A DNA stretch of 64,000 nucleotides from Bordetella parapertussis (GCA_945862265.1 CAMAXP010000001.1:1-64000); one strand, 5' to 3'; counted from the first letter of the stretch, positions 53,697 through 63,661 are shown. Program-made: numbers and translations. The notes: a model not told the origin generated them from the letters alone.

Positions 53697-54443
53697 ATGG
53701 CGCAGCAGAAGATTGCAGTGGTGACCGGCGGCATGGGCGGACTGGGGGAGTCGATCTCGAGCAAGATGGCCGATGCCGGCTACAAGGTGGTGGTGACGTA
53801 TTCGCCCTCGAACACCAAGTGGAAGGGCTGGATCGACGAGATGAAGGGCAAGGGCTACGCGTTCGGCGCCTACCCGGTGGATGTTGCGGACTTCGACGAC
53901 GCGGCGGCCAAGGTCGTGCAGATCCAGAAGGAAGTAGGCGCCATCGACATCCTGGTGAACAACGCCGGCATCACGCGCGACATGACCTTCAAGAAGATGT
54001 CCAAGGCCGACTGGGACGCGGTGATGCACACCAACCTGGACTCGTGCTTCAACATGACCAAGCAGGTCATGGACGGGATGGTCGAGCGCAATTGGGGCCG
54101 GGTGATCAATGTGTCGTCGGTCAACGGCCAGAAGGGCGCCTTCGGGCAGACGAACTACTCCGCCGCCAAGGCGGGCATCCACGGCTTCACGAAGGCCCTG
54201 GCGCTCGAGGTCGCACGCAAGGGCGTCACCATCAACACGATTTCCCCGGGCTACATCGGCACCAAGATGGTGACGGCGATCCCGAAGGAGATCCTCGACT
54301 CCAAGATCCTGCCGCAGATCCCGCTCGGGCGCCTGGGCAAGCCCGACGAAGTCGCGGGCCTCATCATCTACCTGTGCTCGGAAGAGGCGGCGTTCGTTAC
54401 CGGCGCCAACATTTCGATCAACGGCGGCCAACACATGTACTGA
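53697..54443 (+). CDS. phaB: Acetoacetyl-CoA reductase
   Basis: NADPH-dependent reduction of acetoacetyl-CoA to (R)-3-hydroxybutyryl-CoA. SDR family, 248 aa. Motifs GGMGGLGESI, NNAGITRDMTF, catalytic Ser-Tyr-Lys in VSSVNGQKGAFGQTNYSAAKAG, and C-terminus FVTGANISINGGQHMY. AGGAG upstream. Supplies monomer for PhaC. It follows a collapsed extra copy. Confidence 0.96.
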   Translation: MAQQKIAVVTGGMGGLGESISSKMADAGYKVVVTYSPSNTKWKGWIDEMKGKGYAFGAYPVDVADFDDAAAKVVQIQKEVGAIDILVNNAGITRDMTFKKMSKADWDAVMHTNLDSCFNMTKQVMDGMVERNWGRVINVSSVNGQKGAFGQTNYSAAKAGIHGFTKALALEVARKGVTINTISPGYIGTKMVTAIPKEILDSKILPQIPLGRLGKPDEVAGLIIYLCSEEAAFVTGANISINGGQHMY

Positions 54444-54463
54444 TGTAGTCCACGGGAGCGAGC

Positions 54464-55042
54464 ATGGAAAACCAGGTCCGACTGATCAAGAAATACCCGA
54501 ACCGCAGGCTGTACGACACAAAGACGTCGAGTTACATCACGCTGGTCGATGTGAAGCAGATGGTGCTGAAGCAGGAGGAGTTCCAGGCGGTCGATGCCAA
54601 GACCGGCGATGACCTGACGCGCCAGATCCTGCTGCAGATCATCCTCGAGGAGGAGTCCGGCGGCTCGCCCATGTTCACGTCCGAAGCGCTCTCGCAGATG
54701 ATCCGCACCTATGGCAATGCCATGCAGGGGATGATGGGCGGGTACCTGGAGAAGAACATCAATGCGTTCCAGGAGATGCAGAAATCGCTGCAGGAGCAGT
54801 CGACGAAGCTCTACGGCGACGGCGCCAAGGTGCCCTCCGAGATGTGGACCCAGTTCATGAACATGCAGGGCCCGGCGATGCAGGGCATGATGCAGACCTA
54901 CATGGACCAGAGCCAGAAGATGTTCGCGCAGATGCAGGAGCAGATGGACAGCCAGTCGCGCAACATGTTCACCGGCTTCACGTTCCCCGGATTCCCGCCC
55001 GGGGCCAAGCCCGACCAGGGATCCTCCGACAAGAAGTCCTGA
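54464..55042 (+). CDS. phaR: Polyhydroxyalkanoate synthesis repressor PhaR
   Basis: DNA- and PHB-binding repressor of phasin and pha genes. 192 aa. N-terminal PHB_acc_N domain ([20 protein letters not shown]), then a PHB_acc repeat ([15 protein letters not shown]), and a Met/Gln-rich C-terminus ([20 protein letters not shown]) for granule binding. Immediately after phaB, as in many Burkholderiales. The rimO ATG overlaps its stop (TGATG). Confidence 0.95.
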   Translation: MENQVRLIKKYPNRRLYDTKTSSYITLVDVKQMVLKQEEFQAVDAKTGDDLTRQILLQIILEEESGGSPMFTSEALSQMIRTYGNAMQGMMGGYLEKNINAFQEMQKSLQEQSTKLYGDGAKVPSEMWTQFMNMQGPAMQGMMQTYMDQSQKMFAQMQEQMDSQSRNMFTGFTFPGFPPGAKPDQGSSDKKS

Positions 55043-56385
55043 TGGCTGCAACCCGGGGAAAAGGGGCCGCAGTGAAGGCGGTCCCGAAGGTCGGATTCGT
55101 TTCCCTGGGCTGCCCCAAGGCGCTGGTCGACTCGGAACGCATCCTCACGCAGCTGCGGGCCGAGGGCTACGCGATCTCGCCGAGCTACGCCGGCGCCGAT
55201 ATCGTGGTGGTCAACACCTGCGGCTTCATCGATTCGGCCGTCGAGGAGTCGCTCGACGCGATCGGCGAGGCGCTGGCCGAGAACGGCAAGGTGATCGTGA
55301 CCGGCTGCCTCGGCGCCAAGGAAGGCGTGGTGCAAGCCGCGCACCCCTCGGTCCTCGCAGTGACCGGCCCGCACGATACCGAGGGCGTCATGAAGGCGGT
55401 GCACAAGCACCTGCCCAGGCTGCACGACCCTTACACCGACCTTGTGCCGCCGCAGGGCATCCGCCTCACGCCGAAGCACTACGCCTACCTCAAGATTTCC
55501 GAGGGCTGCAACCACCGCTGCACGTTCTGCATCATCCCGTCGATGCGCGGCGACCTCGTGTCGCGCCCGATCGGCGAGGTCATGCAGGAGGCGGAAAACC
55601 TCGTCAAGTCCGGCGTGAAGGAGTTGCTGGTCATCTCGCAGGACACCAGCGCCTATGGCGTGGACGTGAAGTACCGCACCGGCTTCTGGCAGGGGCGCCC
55701 GCTCAAGACGAAGATGACCGCGCTGTGCGAAGCGCTCGGCGAGCTCGGCGTCTGGGTGCGGCTCCATTACGTGTATCCGTATCCCAGCGTGGACGAGGTG
55801 ATCCCGCTGATGGCGGAGGGGAAGATCCTCCCCTACCTCGATGTCCCGTTCCAGCACGCATCGAAACGCATCCTCAAGCTGATGAAACGCCCGGCCAACG
55901 CCGAAAACACGCTCGAGCGCATCCGCGCCTGGCGGGCCATCTGCCCGGAGATCACGCTCCGCAGCACGTTCATTGCCGGTTTCCCGGGGGAGACCGAGGC
56001 CGAGTTCGAGGAGCTGCTGGCGTTCCTCGACGAGGCGCAACTCGATCGCGTCGGGTGCTTTGCCTATTCGCCCGTGGACGGTGCCAAGGCCAATGACCTG
56101 CCCGATCCCGTGCCGGACGAAGTGCGCGAGGAGCGTCGCGCGCGGTTCATGCGGAAGCAGGAAAAGATCAGCGCGCAGCGCCTCAAGGCGAAGGTCGGCA
56201 AGACGCTGCGCGTGCTGGTGGACAAAACCGATCGCAATGGCGCCCTGGCCCGCTCGGCGGCCGACGCCCCGGAAATCGACGGCGTCGTGCGCATTCGCGA
56301 CGGCGCAAAATTGAAACCCGGCGAATTCGCCGAGGTGCTCATCGAGAAATCCGATGCGCACGACCTTACAGGGAGACTGGCATGA
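55042..56385 (+). CDS. rimO: Ribosomal protein S12 methylthiotransferase
   Basis: Radical SAM enzyme adding a methylthio group to Asp89 of ribosomal protein S12. 447 aa. MTTase N-terminal domain with Cys in [21 protein letters not shown] and [10 protein letters not shown]; radical SAM cluster C-x3-C-x2-C in [13 protein letters not shown]; a C-terminal TRAM domain. It sits between phaR and a second thiolase, with coupled overlaps at both ends (TGATG, ATGA). Confidence 0.96.
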   Translation: MAATRGKGAAVKAVPKVGFVSLGCPKALVDSERILTQLRAEGYAISPSYAGADIVVVNTCGFIDSAVEESLDAIGEALAENGKVIVTGCLGAKEGVVQAAHPSVLAVTGPHDTEGVMKAVHKHLPRLHDPYTDLVPPQGIRLTPKHYAYLKISEGCNHRCTFCIIPSMRGDLVSRPIGEVMQEAENLVKSGVKELLVISQDTSAYGVDVKYRTGFWQGRPLKTKMTALCEALGELGVWVRLHYVYPYPSVDEVIPLMAEGKILPYLDVPFQHASKRILKLMKRPANAENTLERIRAWRAICPEITLRSTFIAGFPGETEAEFEELLAFLDEAQLDRVGCFAYSPVDGAKANDLPDPVPDEVREERRARFMRKQEKISAQRLKAKVGKTLRVLVDKTDRNGALARSAADAPEIDGVVRIRDGAKLKPGEFAEVLIEKSDAHDLTGRLA

Positions 56386-57566
56386 GCGTTCGTGAGGTGG
56401 TTATTGTTTCAGGCGCGAGGACCGGGATCGGTGACTACGGCGGCTCGTTGAAGGATTTCCCCGCGACGAAGCTGGGTTCGATTGCGATCAAGGAGGCCGT
56501 GGCGCGGGCGAAGATCGACCCGGCCTCGATCGGCCACGTCGTGCTCGGCGGCGTGATCCACGGCGAGGCGCGCGACATGTACCTGTCGCGCGTGGCCGCC
56601 ATCGATGCGGGCCTGCCGGTCGGCACGCCTTGCCTCACCGTCAACCGGTTGTGCGGCAGCGGGCTGCAGGCCATCGTCTCGGCCGCCCAGCACATCCTGC
56701 TGGGCGATACGGACGTGGTCCTTGGCGGCGGCGCCGAGAGCATGAGCCGCGCCGCCTACTTCCTGCCTGCGGGGCGCTGGGGCCAGCGCATGGGCGATGG
56801 CACCGTGGTCGACGCGATGACCGGCGCGCTGCACGACCCGTTCGGGCACGGCCACATGGGCGTCACGGCCGAGAACATCGCCGCGCGCTACGGCATCACG
56901 CGCGAGGCGCAGGATGCCTTTGCCATGGAAAGCCACAAGCGGGCCGCAAATGCGCATGCCAAGGGCTATTTCACCAGCCAGGTCGTCGGCATCGAGCTCA
57001 AATCGAAAAAGGGCCCCGTCCAATACACGACCGACGAGCACGTGCGCCCCGAACTGAAAATCGAGGACATGCAGAAGCTGAAGACCGTGTTCAAGAAAGA
57101 CGGCACCGTGACCGCGGGCAACGCCTCCGGCCTGAACGACGCCGGCGCAGCCATTGTCATGATGGAGGCCGGTGCCGCGAAGAAGGCCGGCGCGAAGCCG
57201 ATGGCGAGGCTGGTCGCGTATGCGCATGCCGGCGTGGACCCGGAGGTGATGGGCCTGGGGCCGATCCCGGCGGTCCGCCGCGTGTTCGAGAAGGCCGGCC
57301 TCAAGCCCGCCGACATGGATGTGATCGAGTCGAACGAGGCGTTCGCCGTGCAGGCCATGGCGGTGACGCGCGACCTCGAACTCGACCCCGCGAAAGTGAA
57401 CCCGAACGGCGGCGCGGTGGCGCTCGGCCACCCGATCGGCGCCACCGGCGCGATCCTCACGGTGAAGGCGCTCTACGAACTCGAGCGCGTGCAGGGCCGC
57501 TATGCTCTGGTCACCATGTGCATCGGCGGCGGGCAGGGCATCGCGGCGATCTTCGAGCGGCTCTGA
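56382..57566 (+). CDS. Second thiolase (acetyl-CoA acetyltransferase family, BktB-like)
   Basis: Thiolase of 394 aa. Cys in [11 protein letters not shown], His in [11 protein letters not shown] and Cys in [16 protein letters not shown]. It may act as beta-ketothiolase with a preference for longer substrates (BktB-like), giving hydroxyvalerate monomers, but chain-length preference cannot be read by eye. Overlaps rimO by 4 bases, so it belongs to the same transcript. Confidence 0.9.
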   Translation: MSVREVVIVSGARTGIGDYGGSLKDFPATKLGSIAIKEAVARAKIDPASIGHVVLGGVIHGEARDMYLSRVAAIDAGLPVGTPCLTVNRLCGSGLQAIVSAAQHILLGDTDVVLGGGAESMSRAAYFLPAGRWGQRMGDGTVVDAMTGALHDPFGHGHMGVTAENIAARYGITREAQDAFAMESHKRAANAHAKGYFTSQVVGIELKSKKGPVQYTTDEHVRPELKIEDMQKLKTVFKKDGTVTAGNASGLNDAGAAIVMMEAGAAKKAGAKPMARLVAYAHAGVDPEVMGLGPIPAVRRVFEKAGLKPADMDVIESNEAFAVQAMAVTRDLELDPAKVNPNGGAVALGHPIGATGAILTVKALYELERVQGRYALVTMCIGGGQGIAAIFERL

Positions 57567-57601
57567 TTCTATTTGTTGTTAATAAAGGCACGGAATGTGC
57601 C

Positions 57602-57649
57602 CGGAGATTGGCTCCTGCTGGCGGTCTCCGTTTATAAAAGTTAAACTTT
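57602..57649. terminator. Bidirectional terminator region between convergent genes
   Basis: A stem CGGAGA/TCTCCG (57602-57607 with 57625-57630) followed by TTTATAAAAG, and a perfect palindrome AAAGTT-A-AACTTT (57637-57649) overlapping the EamA stop. It lies in the gap between convergent thiolase and EamA genes. Confidence 0.4.
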
Positions 57650-58544
57650 ATCGGCGAGCCGTGAGCCGCTGCCGGTTTACGAGATACAGGCCCGAAGCCA
57701 CGATGATCGCCATGCCGACGAGCGACCAGCCATCGGGGAAGTCGCCGAACAGGATCCAGCCCAGCAGCGTCACCCAGATCAGTTGGGTGTAGACCAGCGG
57801 CGCGAGCGTGGTCGCGCCGGCATAGTCGAATGCGCGGATCAGCGCCAGGTGCCCGATGGTGGCGAGCAATCCCATCATCAGCAGCAACGCCCAGTGCCAC
57901 GGGTTGTGCGGCATGACCCAGAAGAAGGGCGCGACCGCCGACATGACCAGCGTGCCGATCAGCGCGCCCCAGAAGAGCGTGGTCCACACGCTGTCCACGC
58001 CGGCCACCATGCGCGTCATGATCTGGTAGAACGCGTTGCAAAGCGCCATGCCCACCGGCAGCAGCGCGTACCAGGTGAACGCGCCGCTGCCGGGCCGCAC
58101 GATGATCAGCGCGCCGGCAAGCCCGACCAGGATCGCGATCAGCCGCGGCATCTCGAGCCGCTCCTTGAGGATAAGGACCGCGAGCGCGGCCACGAATAGC
58201 GGCAGCACGAAGCCGATGCCGGCGGCTTCGGCGATCGGCAGCACCGACAGCGAAGTGAAGTAGAGCAGCGTCGCGGAAACGAGCAGGAACCCGCGCACCA
58301 CCTGCAGGACGGGCCGTTTCGAGCGCCAGGCGCCGAAGCGCCCCTTGTACGCCAGGTAGGCCGAGATGATCGCGAAGTTGATCGCGTAGCGCGCCCAGAC
58401 GATGCCCGGCACCGGGTAGAACTGCGCGAGGTATTTCGCAGTCGTATCCATGACCGAGAACATGCCGATCGCGACGACGATCAGGATGATGCCCTTGAGG
58501 GGCGGGTTTTCGGCGAGGCGGGTCATGTTCGGCTCAGCCTGCAT
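57648..58544 (-). CDS. EamA/DMT family transporter
   Basis: Drug/metabolite transporter superfamily, 298 aa with two EamA repeats, ten helices. Repeats start near GIILIVVAIGMFSVMDTTAKYLAQFYP and near LPVGMALCNAFYQIMTRMVAG; each ends with conserved L-x-E/D-x-P-like turns (LKERLEMPR, LFGDFPDGW). Start at ATG 58544; a second ATG at 58526 also fits. Substrate unknown. Divergent from the Rieske operon, sharing a 171-base promoter region. Confidence 0.88.
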   Translation of the reverse strand: MQAEPNMTRLAENPPLKGIILIVVAIGMFSVMDTTAKYLAQFYPVPGIVWARYAINFAIISAYLAYKGRFGAWRSKRPVLQVVRGFLLVSATLLYFTSLSVLPIAEAAGIGFVLPLFVAALAVLILKERLEMPRLIAILVGLAGALIIVRPGSGAFTWYALLPVGMALCNAFYQIMTRMVAGVDSVWTTLFWGALIGTLVMSAVAPFFWVMPHNPWHWALLLMMGLLATIGHLALIRAFDYAGATTLAPLVYTQLIWVTLLGWILFGDFPDGWSLVGMAIIVASGLYLVNRQRLTARR

Positions 58545-58620
58545 TGTCTCGCGGTAAGCATCGCCCGGGCGATTCTTTGTGGTGCATTTTCTGGCCTCGA
58601 TGCACCGCAACGGCGCGCCC

Positions 58621-58670
58621 TTGACAGGGAAAGGAGGCGAGATACACTGCACAAATTGCGGGGTACACTG
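58621..58670 (+). promoter_or_regulatory. Promoter of the Rieske operon with TACACTG direct repeat
   Basis: Perfect TTGACA (58621-58626), 16-base spacer, TACACT (58643-58648). The heptamer TACACTG occurs at 58643-58649 and again at 58664-58670, exactly 21 bases apart, two helical turns, which suggests a dimeric regulator site. The factor is unknown; no regulator gene is in view. Confidence 0.5.
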
Positions 58671-58715
58671 AGTAATATTTCAGGCGCGCGTTCTGGTAAC
58701 CCAATGGGAGGTCGG

Positions 58716-59021
58716 ATGGGCTGGCATACGGTGGCGGAAGCCGACGCGATCGGCGACGACGAGGCGCTCGGCGTCAAGGTGGGCGAGGTGCCCATCGCAA
58801 TCGTGCGCGCGGGTGGCGCGCTCCACGCGGTGCACGACATCTGCACCCACCAGTATGCGCACCTGTCCGACGGCTACGTCGAGGACGGCTGCATCGAGTG
58901 CCCCCTGCACCAGGGCAAGTTCAACCTCCTCACGGGCGCAGCCGAGAGTGCGCCGTGCACCGAGCCGATCAAGGTCTACCCGCTGAAGGTCGAGGGCGGC
59001 AAGGTCCTGGTCGAGCTCTAG
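58716..59021 (+). CDS. Rieske [2Fe-2S] ferredoxin component of a dioxygenase
   Basis: A 101-aa Rieske ferredoxin carrying electrons from the reductase to the oxygenase. Cluster ligands are Cys-His in DICTHQYAHLS and Cys-His in IECPLHQGKFN. ATG at 58716 has GGGAGG upstream; residues before it in frame are not coding-like. First gene of the operon 58716-64000. Confidence 0.93.
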   Translation: MGWHTVAEADAIGDDEALGVKVGEVPIAIVRAGGALHAVHDICTHQYAHLSDGYVEDGCIECPLHQGKFNLLTGAAESAPCTEPIKVYPLKVEGGKVLVEL

Positions 59022-59039
59022 GCGCCGAGTTCCATCCCC

Positions 59040-60287
59040 GTGTCCGACTCCGAACGCATCCTCATCATCGGCGCAGGCCAGGCCGGCGGCCGCGCGGCCG
59101 AGGCGCTGCGCGGCGCGGGGTACGCCGGCCCGGTCACGCTGGTCGGCGATGAGCACGAACCCCCGTACGAGCGCCCGGCGCTCTCCAAGGGCGTGCTCCT
59201 CGGGGACGATGCGCCGGAATCCACCTTCATCCACGCCAGGGAAGCCTGGGGCGCGAAGGGTGTCGATCTCGTCACCGGCGTGCGTGCCGAGGCCATCGCG
59301 CCGGGCAGTCGCAGCGTGCTGTTCTCGGACGGGCGCCGCCTCGGCTACCGCCACCTGATCCTCGCCACCGGCAGCCGTGTGCGCCCGCTCATCGGGGTGG
59401 ACGATACGCTCGGCGGCGTCCACTACCTGCGCACGATTGCCGATGCCAAGCGCCTCGCCAGGGAGTTGGTGCCCGGCCGGCGCATGGTGGTGATCGGCGG
59501 CGGCTTCATCGGCCTCGAGGTCGCCTCGACGGCGGCCAAGCGGGGCCTCAGGGTGACAGTCGTCGAGCGGCAGCCTGCACTGCTGGAGCGGGCGCTACAC
59601 ACGGATATTGCGGCGGCAGTCGAGCAAATGCACCGCGTGCGCGGCGTGGATGTCCGCCTCGGCGCCGCAGTCGCGGGGCTGCACGGCACGGGACGCGTGT
59701 CCTCCGTGGGCCTCGCCGACGGGACGGAGCTTCCGGCCGACGTCGTGGTGATCGGGATAGGCATCATCCCCAACACGGAGTTGGCCGAGGCCGCCGGCGC
59801 GCAGTCGGCCGATGGCGTGGTGACCGACGAATTCGGCCGCACCAGCGTGGAAGGCCTGTGGGCCGCCGGGGACGTCACCAGCCACTACAACCCGGTGCTG
59901 GGACGGCGGCTCCGGCTCGAGTCCTGGCAGAACGCCCAGAACCAGGCGATTGCGGTCGCGAAGAACACGATAGGGGCCCCGGTGGCCTACGCGGAGGTGC
60001 CGTGGTTCTGGTCCGACCAGCACGGCGTCAATATCCAGGTGGCGGGCATGGCCGAACCGGGCGCACGCACCGTCTGGCGCGGCGATCCCGCGACGGGCAA
60101 GGCGGTGGCCTTCTCGCTCCTCGGGGAGCGTATTGTCTGTGCAACGGCTTTCAATGCGGGCGGCGAGATCCGGTTTGCTCGCAAGCTCATCGAATCGAGG
60201 CGGCCGGTGCAGGCCGCAGCGTTGGCCGATGCCGGCACGAAACTCAAGGACCTCGCCGCGCCAGCGCAAGTCGGCGCGGCGGCTTAA
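59040..60287 (+). CDS. NAD(P)H-ferredoxin reductase component (FAD, BphA4-type)
   Basis: A 415-aa flavoprotein. FAD motif IIGAGQAGGRAAEALRGAGY, the EPPYERPALSKG signature of ferredoxin reductases, NAD motif VIGGGFIGLEVASTAAKRG and the second FAD motif GLWAAGDVTSHYN. GTG start. Passes electrons from NADH to the Rieske ferredoxin 18 bases upstream. C-terminus KLKDLAAPAQVG is slightly extended. Confidence 0.93.
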   Translation: MSDSERILIIGAGQAGGRAAEALRGAGYAGPVTLVGDEHEPPYERPALSKGVLLGDDAPESTFIHAREAWGAKGVDLVTGVRAEAIAPGSRSVLFSDGRRLGYRHLILATGSRVRPLIGVDDTLGGVHYLRTIADAKRLARELVPGRRMVVIGGGFIGLEVASTAAKRGLRVTVVERQPALLERALHTDIAAAVEQMHRVRGVDVRLGAAVAGLHGTGRVSSVGLADGTELPADVVVIGIGIIPNTELAEAAGAQSADGVVTDEFGRTSVEGLWAAGDVTSHYNPVLGRRLRLESWQNAQNQAIAVAKNTIGAPVAYAEVPWFWSDQHGVNIQVAGMAEPGARTVWRGDPATGKAVAFSLLGERIVCATAFNAGGEIRFARKLIESRRPVQAAALADAGTKLKDLAAPAQVGAAA

Positions 60288-60313
60288 GGCTTAGACGGGA
60301 CACAGGAGCGACC

Positions 60314-61615
60314 ATGTTCAGCGCAAACACAGTCATCGGCCAGACGGGCGACTTCGCCAAGGAACAGCGGCACAAGGAAGGGTTCGAGTTCAAGTGGCCG
60401 GCCGAAGGCCTGACCACGATCCCCGACTGGATCTACACCAGCCCGGAGATCTACGAGCGCGAGATCGAGCGCATCTTCCACGGCCGCACGTGGAATTTCG
60501 TGGCGCTCGAGGCCGAAATCCCCAACCCGGGCGATTACAAGCGTTCCTTCGTCGGCCCGACGCCTGTGGTGGTGGCGCGCAATACAGACGGCACCGTGCA
60601 CGTCTTTGAAAACCGCTGCGCGCACCGCGGCGTGGAATTCTGCCGCCAGCATCTGGGCAACGCGAAGGAAATGGTCTGCCCGTACCACAACTGGTCGTAC
60701 GACCTCACCGGCGACCTTCAGGGGATCCCCTTCAAGCGCGGCGTGAAGGGCGAGGGTGGCGGCATGCCGAAGGACTTCCGCAACGCGGACCACAACCTGC
60801 GAAAGCTCAAGGTGACCACGCTGCACGGGGTGGTGTTCGCATCCTTCTCCACCGACGTGGAGCCGATCGAGGAGTACCTTGCCCCGGAGATCCTCAAGGA
60901 TTTCGAGGTGGTATTCAAGGGCAGGAAGCTGAAGATCCTCGGCTACTGCCGCAACGAGCTGCCCGGCAACTGGAAGCTCTACCACGAGAACCTCAAGGAC
61001 CCGTACCACGCCACGCTGCTGCACTCCTTCCTCGTGACGTTCGGCCTGATGGTCGCCGGCAGCAAGAACGGCATGATCGCCGACCCCAAGGGCCGGCACG
61101 GGACGCTCGCCTCCGCCAAGCCCGACAACGTGGCGACCGCGCTGGACGACGCGGTGAAAAAGGAGATGCGCGCCTACCGCGAGGACTTCAAGCTCGCCGA
61201 CGGCCGGTTTCTCGATTACGTGCGCGAGTTCGATTCGCCCTGGTCGGTCACGATGCAGACGATCTGGCCGAACTTGATCGTCCAGCGTGAGCTGAACACG
61301 CTCGGCATCCGCCACATCATCCCGAACGGCCCGCACAGCCAGATCATGATGTGGACGATGTTTGGTTTTGATTCCGACAGCGAGGAAATGACACGCCACC
61401 GCCTGCGCCAGGGCAACTTGATGGGGCCTTCGGGGTTCCTGGGTGTGGAAGACAACGAGGCGATCAAGTTCCTGCAGGAGGGCGTGCGCCGCTCGCCGTC
61501 GGACAAGGGTGTGCTCAAGCTCGGCGGCGACACCACGGGCAGTTCCAGTTCCGTGATCAACGAAGCCGGGATCCGTGGCATGTACAAATACTACAGAGAG
61601 GAGATGGGACTGTGA
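60314..61615 (+). CDS. Aromatic ring-hydroxylating dioxygenase, alpha subunit
   Basis: Catalytic large subunit of a three-component Rieske dioxygenase, 433 aa. Rieske centre C-x-H...C-x2-H in RCAHRGVEFCRQH and VCPYHNWSYD. Mononuclear iron motif LKDPYHATLLH (D-x2-H-x4-H). It resembles the anthranilate/benzoate-type (AndA, BenA) branch, but the substrate is not determined. Beta subunit is at the window edge, separated by two unrelated genes. Confidence 0.92.
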   Translation: MFSANTVIGQTGDFAKEQRHKEGFEFKWPAEGLTTIPDWIYTSPEIYEREIERIFHGRTWNFVALEAEIPNPGDYKRSFVGPTPVVVARNTDGTVHVFENRCAHRGVEFCRQHLGNAKEMVCPYHNWSYDLTGDLQGIPFKRGVKGEGGGMPKDFRNADHNLRKLKVTTLHGVVFASFSTDVEPIEEYLAPEILKDFEVVFKGRKLKILGYCRNELPGNWKLYHENLKDPYHATLLHSFLVTFGLMVAGSKNGMIADPKGRHGTLASAKPDNVATALDDAVKKEMRAYREDFKLADGRFLDYVREFDSPWSVTMQTIWPNLIVQRELNTLGIRHIIPNGPHSQIMMWTMFGFDSDSEEMTRHRLRQGNLMGPSGFLGVEDNEAIKFLQEGVRRSPSDKGVLKLGGDTTGSSSSVINEAGIRGMYKYYREEMGL

Positions 61616-62691
61616 GCAGCGCAAAAAGGCTGGCCGTCAGTGTAGGAAGCGTTGCCCTGAAGAACCCGGTGATCGCCGGGGCCGGCGAGGCCACCATGAC
61701 CGAGGAGGGCATTCGTGCCGCATTGAACGCTGGCGTCGGGATGGTTTTGGCCAAGTCCACCAATGAGGCGCCGGGCGCAAAGGCCCAGCTGGACCATACC
61801 GACTACATGTTGCTCGACTCGCGCTGGCGCCCGGTGGAGTGGACATCGACGCCGCCGGAGGATGCCCAGCTGTTCTGCCGCTCGGGACTCGTGCAGGAGG
61901 ATTTCGAGACTTGGCTCGGCAAGCTCGCCAAACTGGACGCCGAGGCCAAGGCAATGGGCAGCTATGTTGCCGGCCACCTGATCCTGAACGACCTGGCGCA
62001 GTGTGTGCGGATGGCCGAGCGCATGCAGGAGGCAGGGTTGCGGGTAATCACGGTCCTCTGCGCCGCGGTGCATGGCGAGCAGGCGGCCAAGGGCAACATT
62101 GCCACGGTGCGCGACCCGGCTGGCACCACAGAAGTGGTGAAGGCGCTGCGTGCCAAGGTCAAAGTCCCGCTCTGGATCAAACTCCCCGGCACCCACGAGG
62201 ACGTCTCGCTGCTGGCCAAGGCCGCGATGGATGGGGGCGCCGATGCAGTGAACTTCATCGACCGTACGCTGGCCATGGTTCCGGACCTGAAGACCCGTGC
62301 GCCCTTCCTTGGCACGATTGCCGCGATCGGCGGATCGTGGTCGCTGGCCGTGACGTGCCGCTGGCTGGCGCAGACCCGCAAGCGGCTTGGGCCCACATGC
62401 CCGATCATCGGCACCAACGGCGCGCGCGACGGTTACGACGTGGCGCGCATGATGCTGGCGGGGGCCAGCGCAGTCGAGATGACTTCCGCGGTGATGCTGG
62501 GCGGGGTGCGCGTGCTGAGCCGCGCCATCGAGGAACTCGACGGGTACCTTGTCGAACAAGGGGTCACGGCGACCAGCCTCATTGGCGAGGCTGCTGACAA
62601 ACTCACCGCCTACACGGACCAGCCTGCCCGGCCGGGGCGCTGGAAGCAGTTTGTGCATCCGGAGGCGCTGCCAGCGTCGGACAAGCCATGA
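61612..62691 (+). CDS. FMN-dependent dihydroorotate/dihydropyrimidine dehydrogenase-like protein
   Basis: A 359-aa TIM-barrel flavoprotein of the DHOD/PreA type. VGSVALKNPVIAGAGEATMT opens the barrel, followed by the phosphate and FMN-site segments IIGTNGARDGYDVARMMLAGASAVEM and VLSRAIEELDGYL. GTG start overlaps the alpha subunit stop (GTGA). It lacks the extra Fe-S domain of full PreA. In the operon it could act on the ring-hydroxylated product; this is inference. Function otherwise unknown. Confidence 0.75.
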   Translation: MSSAKRLAVSVGSVALKNPVIAGAGEATMTEEGIRAALNAGVGMVLAKSTNEAPGAKAQLDHTDYMLLDSRWRPVEWTSTPPEDAQLFCRSGLVQEDFETWLGKLAKLDAEAKAMGSYVAGHLILNDLAQCVRMAERMQEAGLRVITVLCAAVHGEQAAKGNIATVRDPAGTTEVVKALRAKVKVPLWIKLPGTHEDVSLLAKAAMDGGADAVNFIDRTLAMVPDLKTRAPFLGTIAAIGGSWSLAVTCRWLAQTRKRLGPTCPIIGTNGARDGYDVARMMLAGASAVEMTSAVMLGGVRVLSRAIEELDGYLVEQGVTATSLIGEAADKLTAYTDQPARPGRWKQFVHPEALPASDKP

Positions 62692-63659
62692 AGTCCCTGC
62701 GAATCGCCACCCTGGCCGGGCTGGTCTGCGTGGTCTCAGCGCCTGCGGCGCTTGCTCAGGGTTACCCCAACAAGCCGGTGCGCGTGCTGGTCCCGTTTGC
62801 TGCGGGAGGTGCGGTGGACATCCTGGGCCGTACCATGGCCCAGGCGTTGTCTGAATCGCTGGGCCAGTCCTTCGTGGTGGAAAATCGACCTGGCGTTGGC
62901 GGACTCATCACGCTGGAGGCGGTGGCGGCGGCGGCGCCGGACGGATATACGATCGCGGTGGCTTCGGCAGGGCCGATGTCGGTCAGCCCTTCATTGTTCG
63001 CGGCCCGAGCCTTCGATCCTATCAGGCAGTTGGAGTCCGTCATTCTTTTCGCCAATACACCTGGCGTGATCGTCGGCCGTCCGGACCTGCCCGCGGTGAA
63101 TGTGAGCGAACTCGTGGCGCTCTCGAAAACCAAGGCAGGTGGACTTACTATGGGATCCGCGGGCAGCGGAAGCGTCCTCCACCTCATGGGGGAGTATTTC
63201 CAGAACAGGCAGGGGATCAAGTGGACCCACGTCCCCTACAAAGGCAGCAACCCGGCGCTCCTCGATCTGGCTGCCTCAAGGGTGGATGTCATGGTCGATG
63301 TTGTGCCGACTGCGGCTCCCTATGTCAAGACCGGCAAGCTCAAGGGGTATGCAACCACGACACAGAAGCGCGCCAGCCAGCTGCCAGACCTTGCCACGCT
63401 CGAAGAGCAGGGTTTCCGGGGCTACGACATGGGTTCATGGATGGGAATCGTGGTGCCCAAGGGGACGAGCGCCGAGATCGTAGGAAAGTTAAACAGTGTG
63501 CTCAATGCAGCCCTCAGAACCCCGGAGATGCAGTCGCGGCTCGTGACCATGGGTGCGGAGCCCGAAGGCGGCGCGCCTTCGCACTTTGCACAGAGGCTCG
63601 CAACCGATCTTCCCCGCTGGGCGGAAGTCATCCGCAGTTCAGGCACCAAAGTGGAGTGA
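62688..63659 (+). CDS. Bug/TctC-family tripartite tricarboxylate transporter substrate-binding protein
   Basis: A 323-aa periplasmic binding protein. Signal peptide ends ALA-QG. Bug hallmarks are YPNKPVRVLVPFAAGGAVD, VENRPGVGG, ADGYT-like PDGYTIAV, and HVPYKGSNPALLDL. Bug proteins in Burkholderiales usually lack dedicated TctAB and bind carboxylates or aromatic acids. Its place between dioxygenase subunits suggests uptake or sensing of the substrate. Overlaps the DHOD-like gene by 4 bases. Confidence 0.9.
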   Translation: MKSLRIATLAGLVCVVSAPAALAQGYPNKPVRVLVPFAAGGAVDILGRTMAQALSESLGQSFVVENRPGVGGLITLEAVAAAAPDGYTIAVASAGPMSVSPSLFAARAFDPIRQLESVILFANTPGVIVGRPDLPAVNVSELVALSKTKAGGLTMGSAGSGSVLHLMGEYFQNRQGIKWTHVPYKGSNPALLDLAASRVDVMVDVVPTAAPYVKTGKLKGYATTTQKRASQLPDLATLEEQGFRGYDMGSWMGIVVPKGTSAEIVGKLNSVLNAALRTPEMQSRLVTMGAEPEGGAPSHFAQRLATDLPRWAEVIRSSGTKVE

Positions 63660-63661
63660 CC

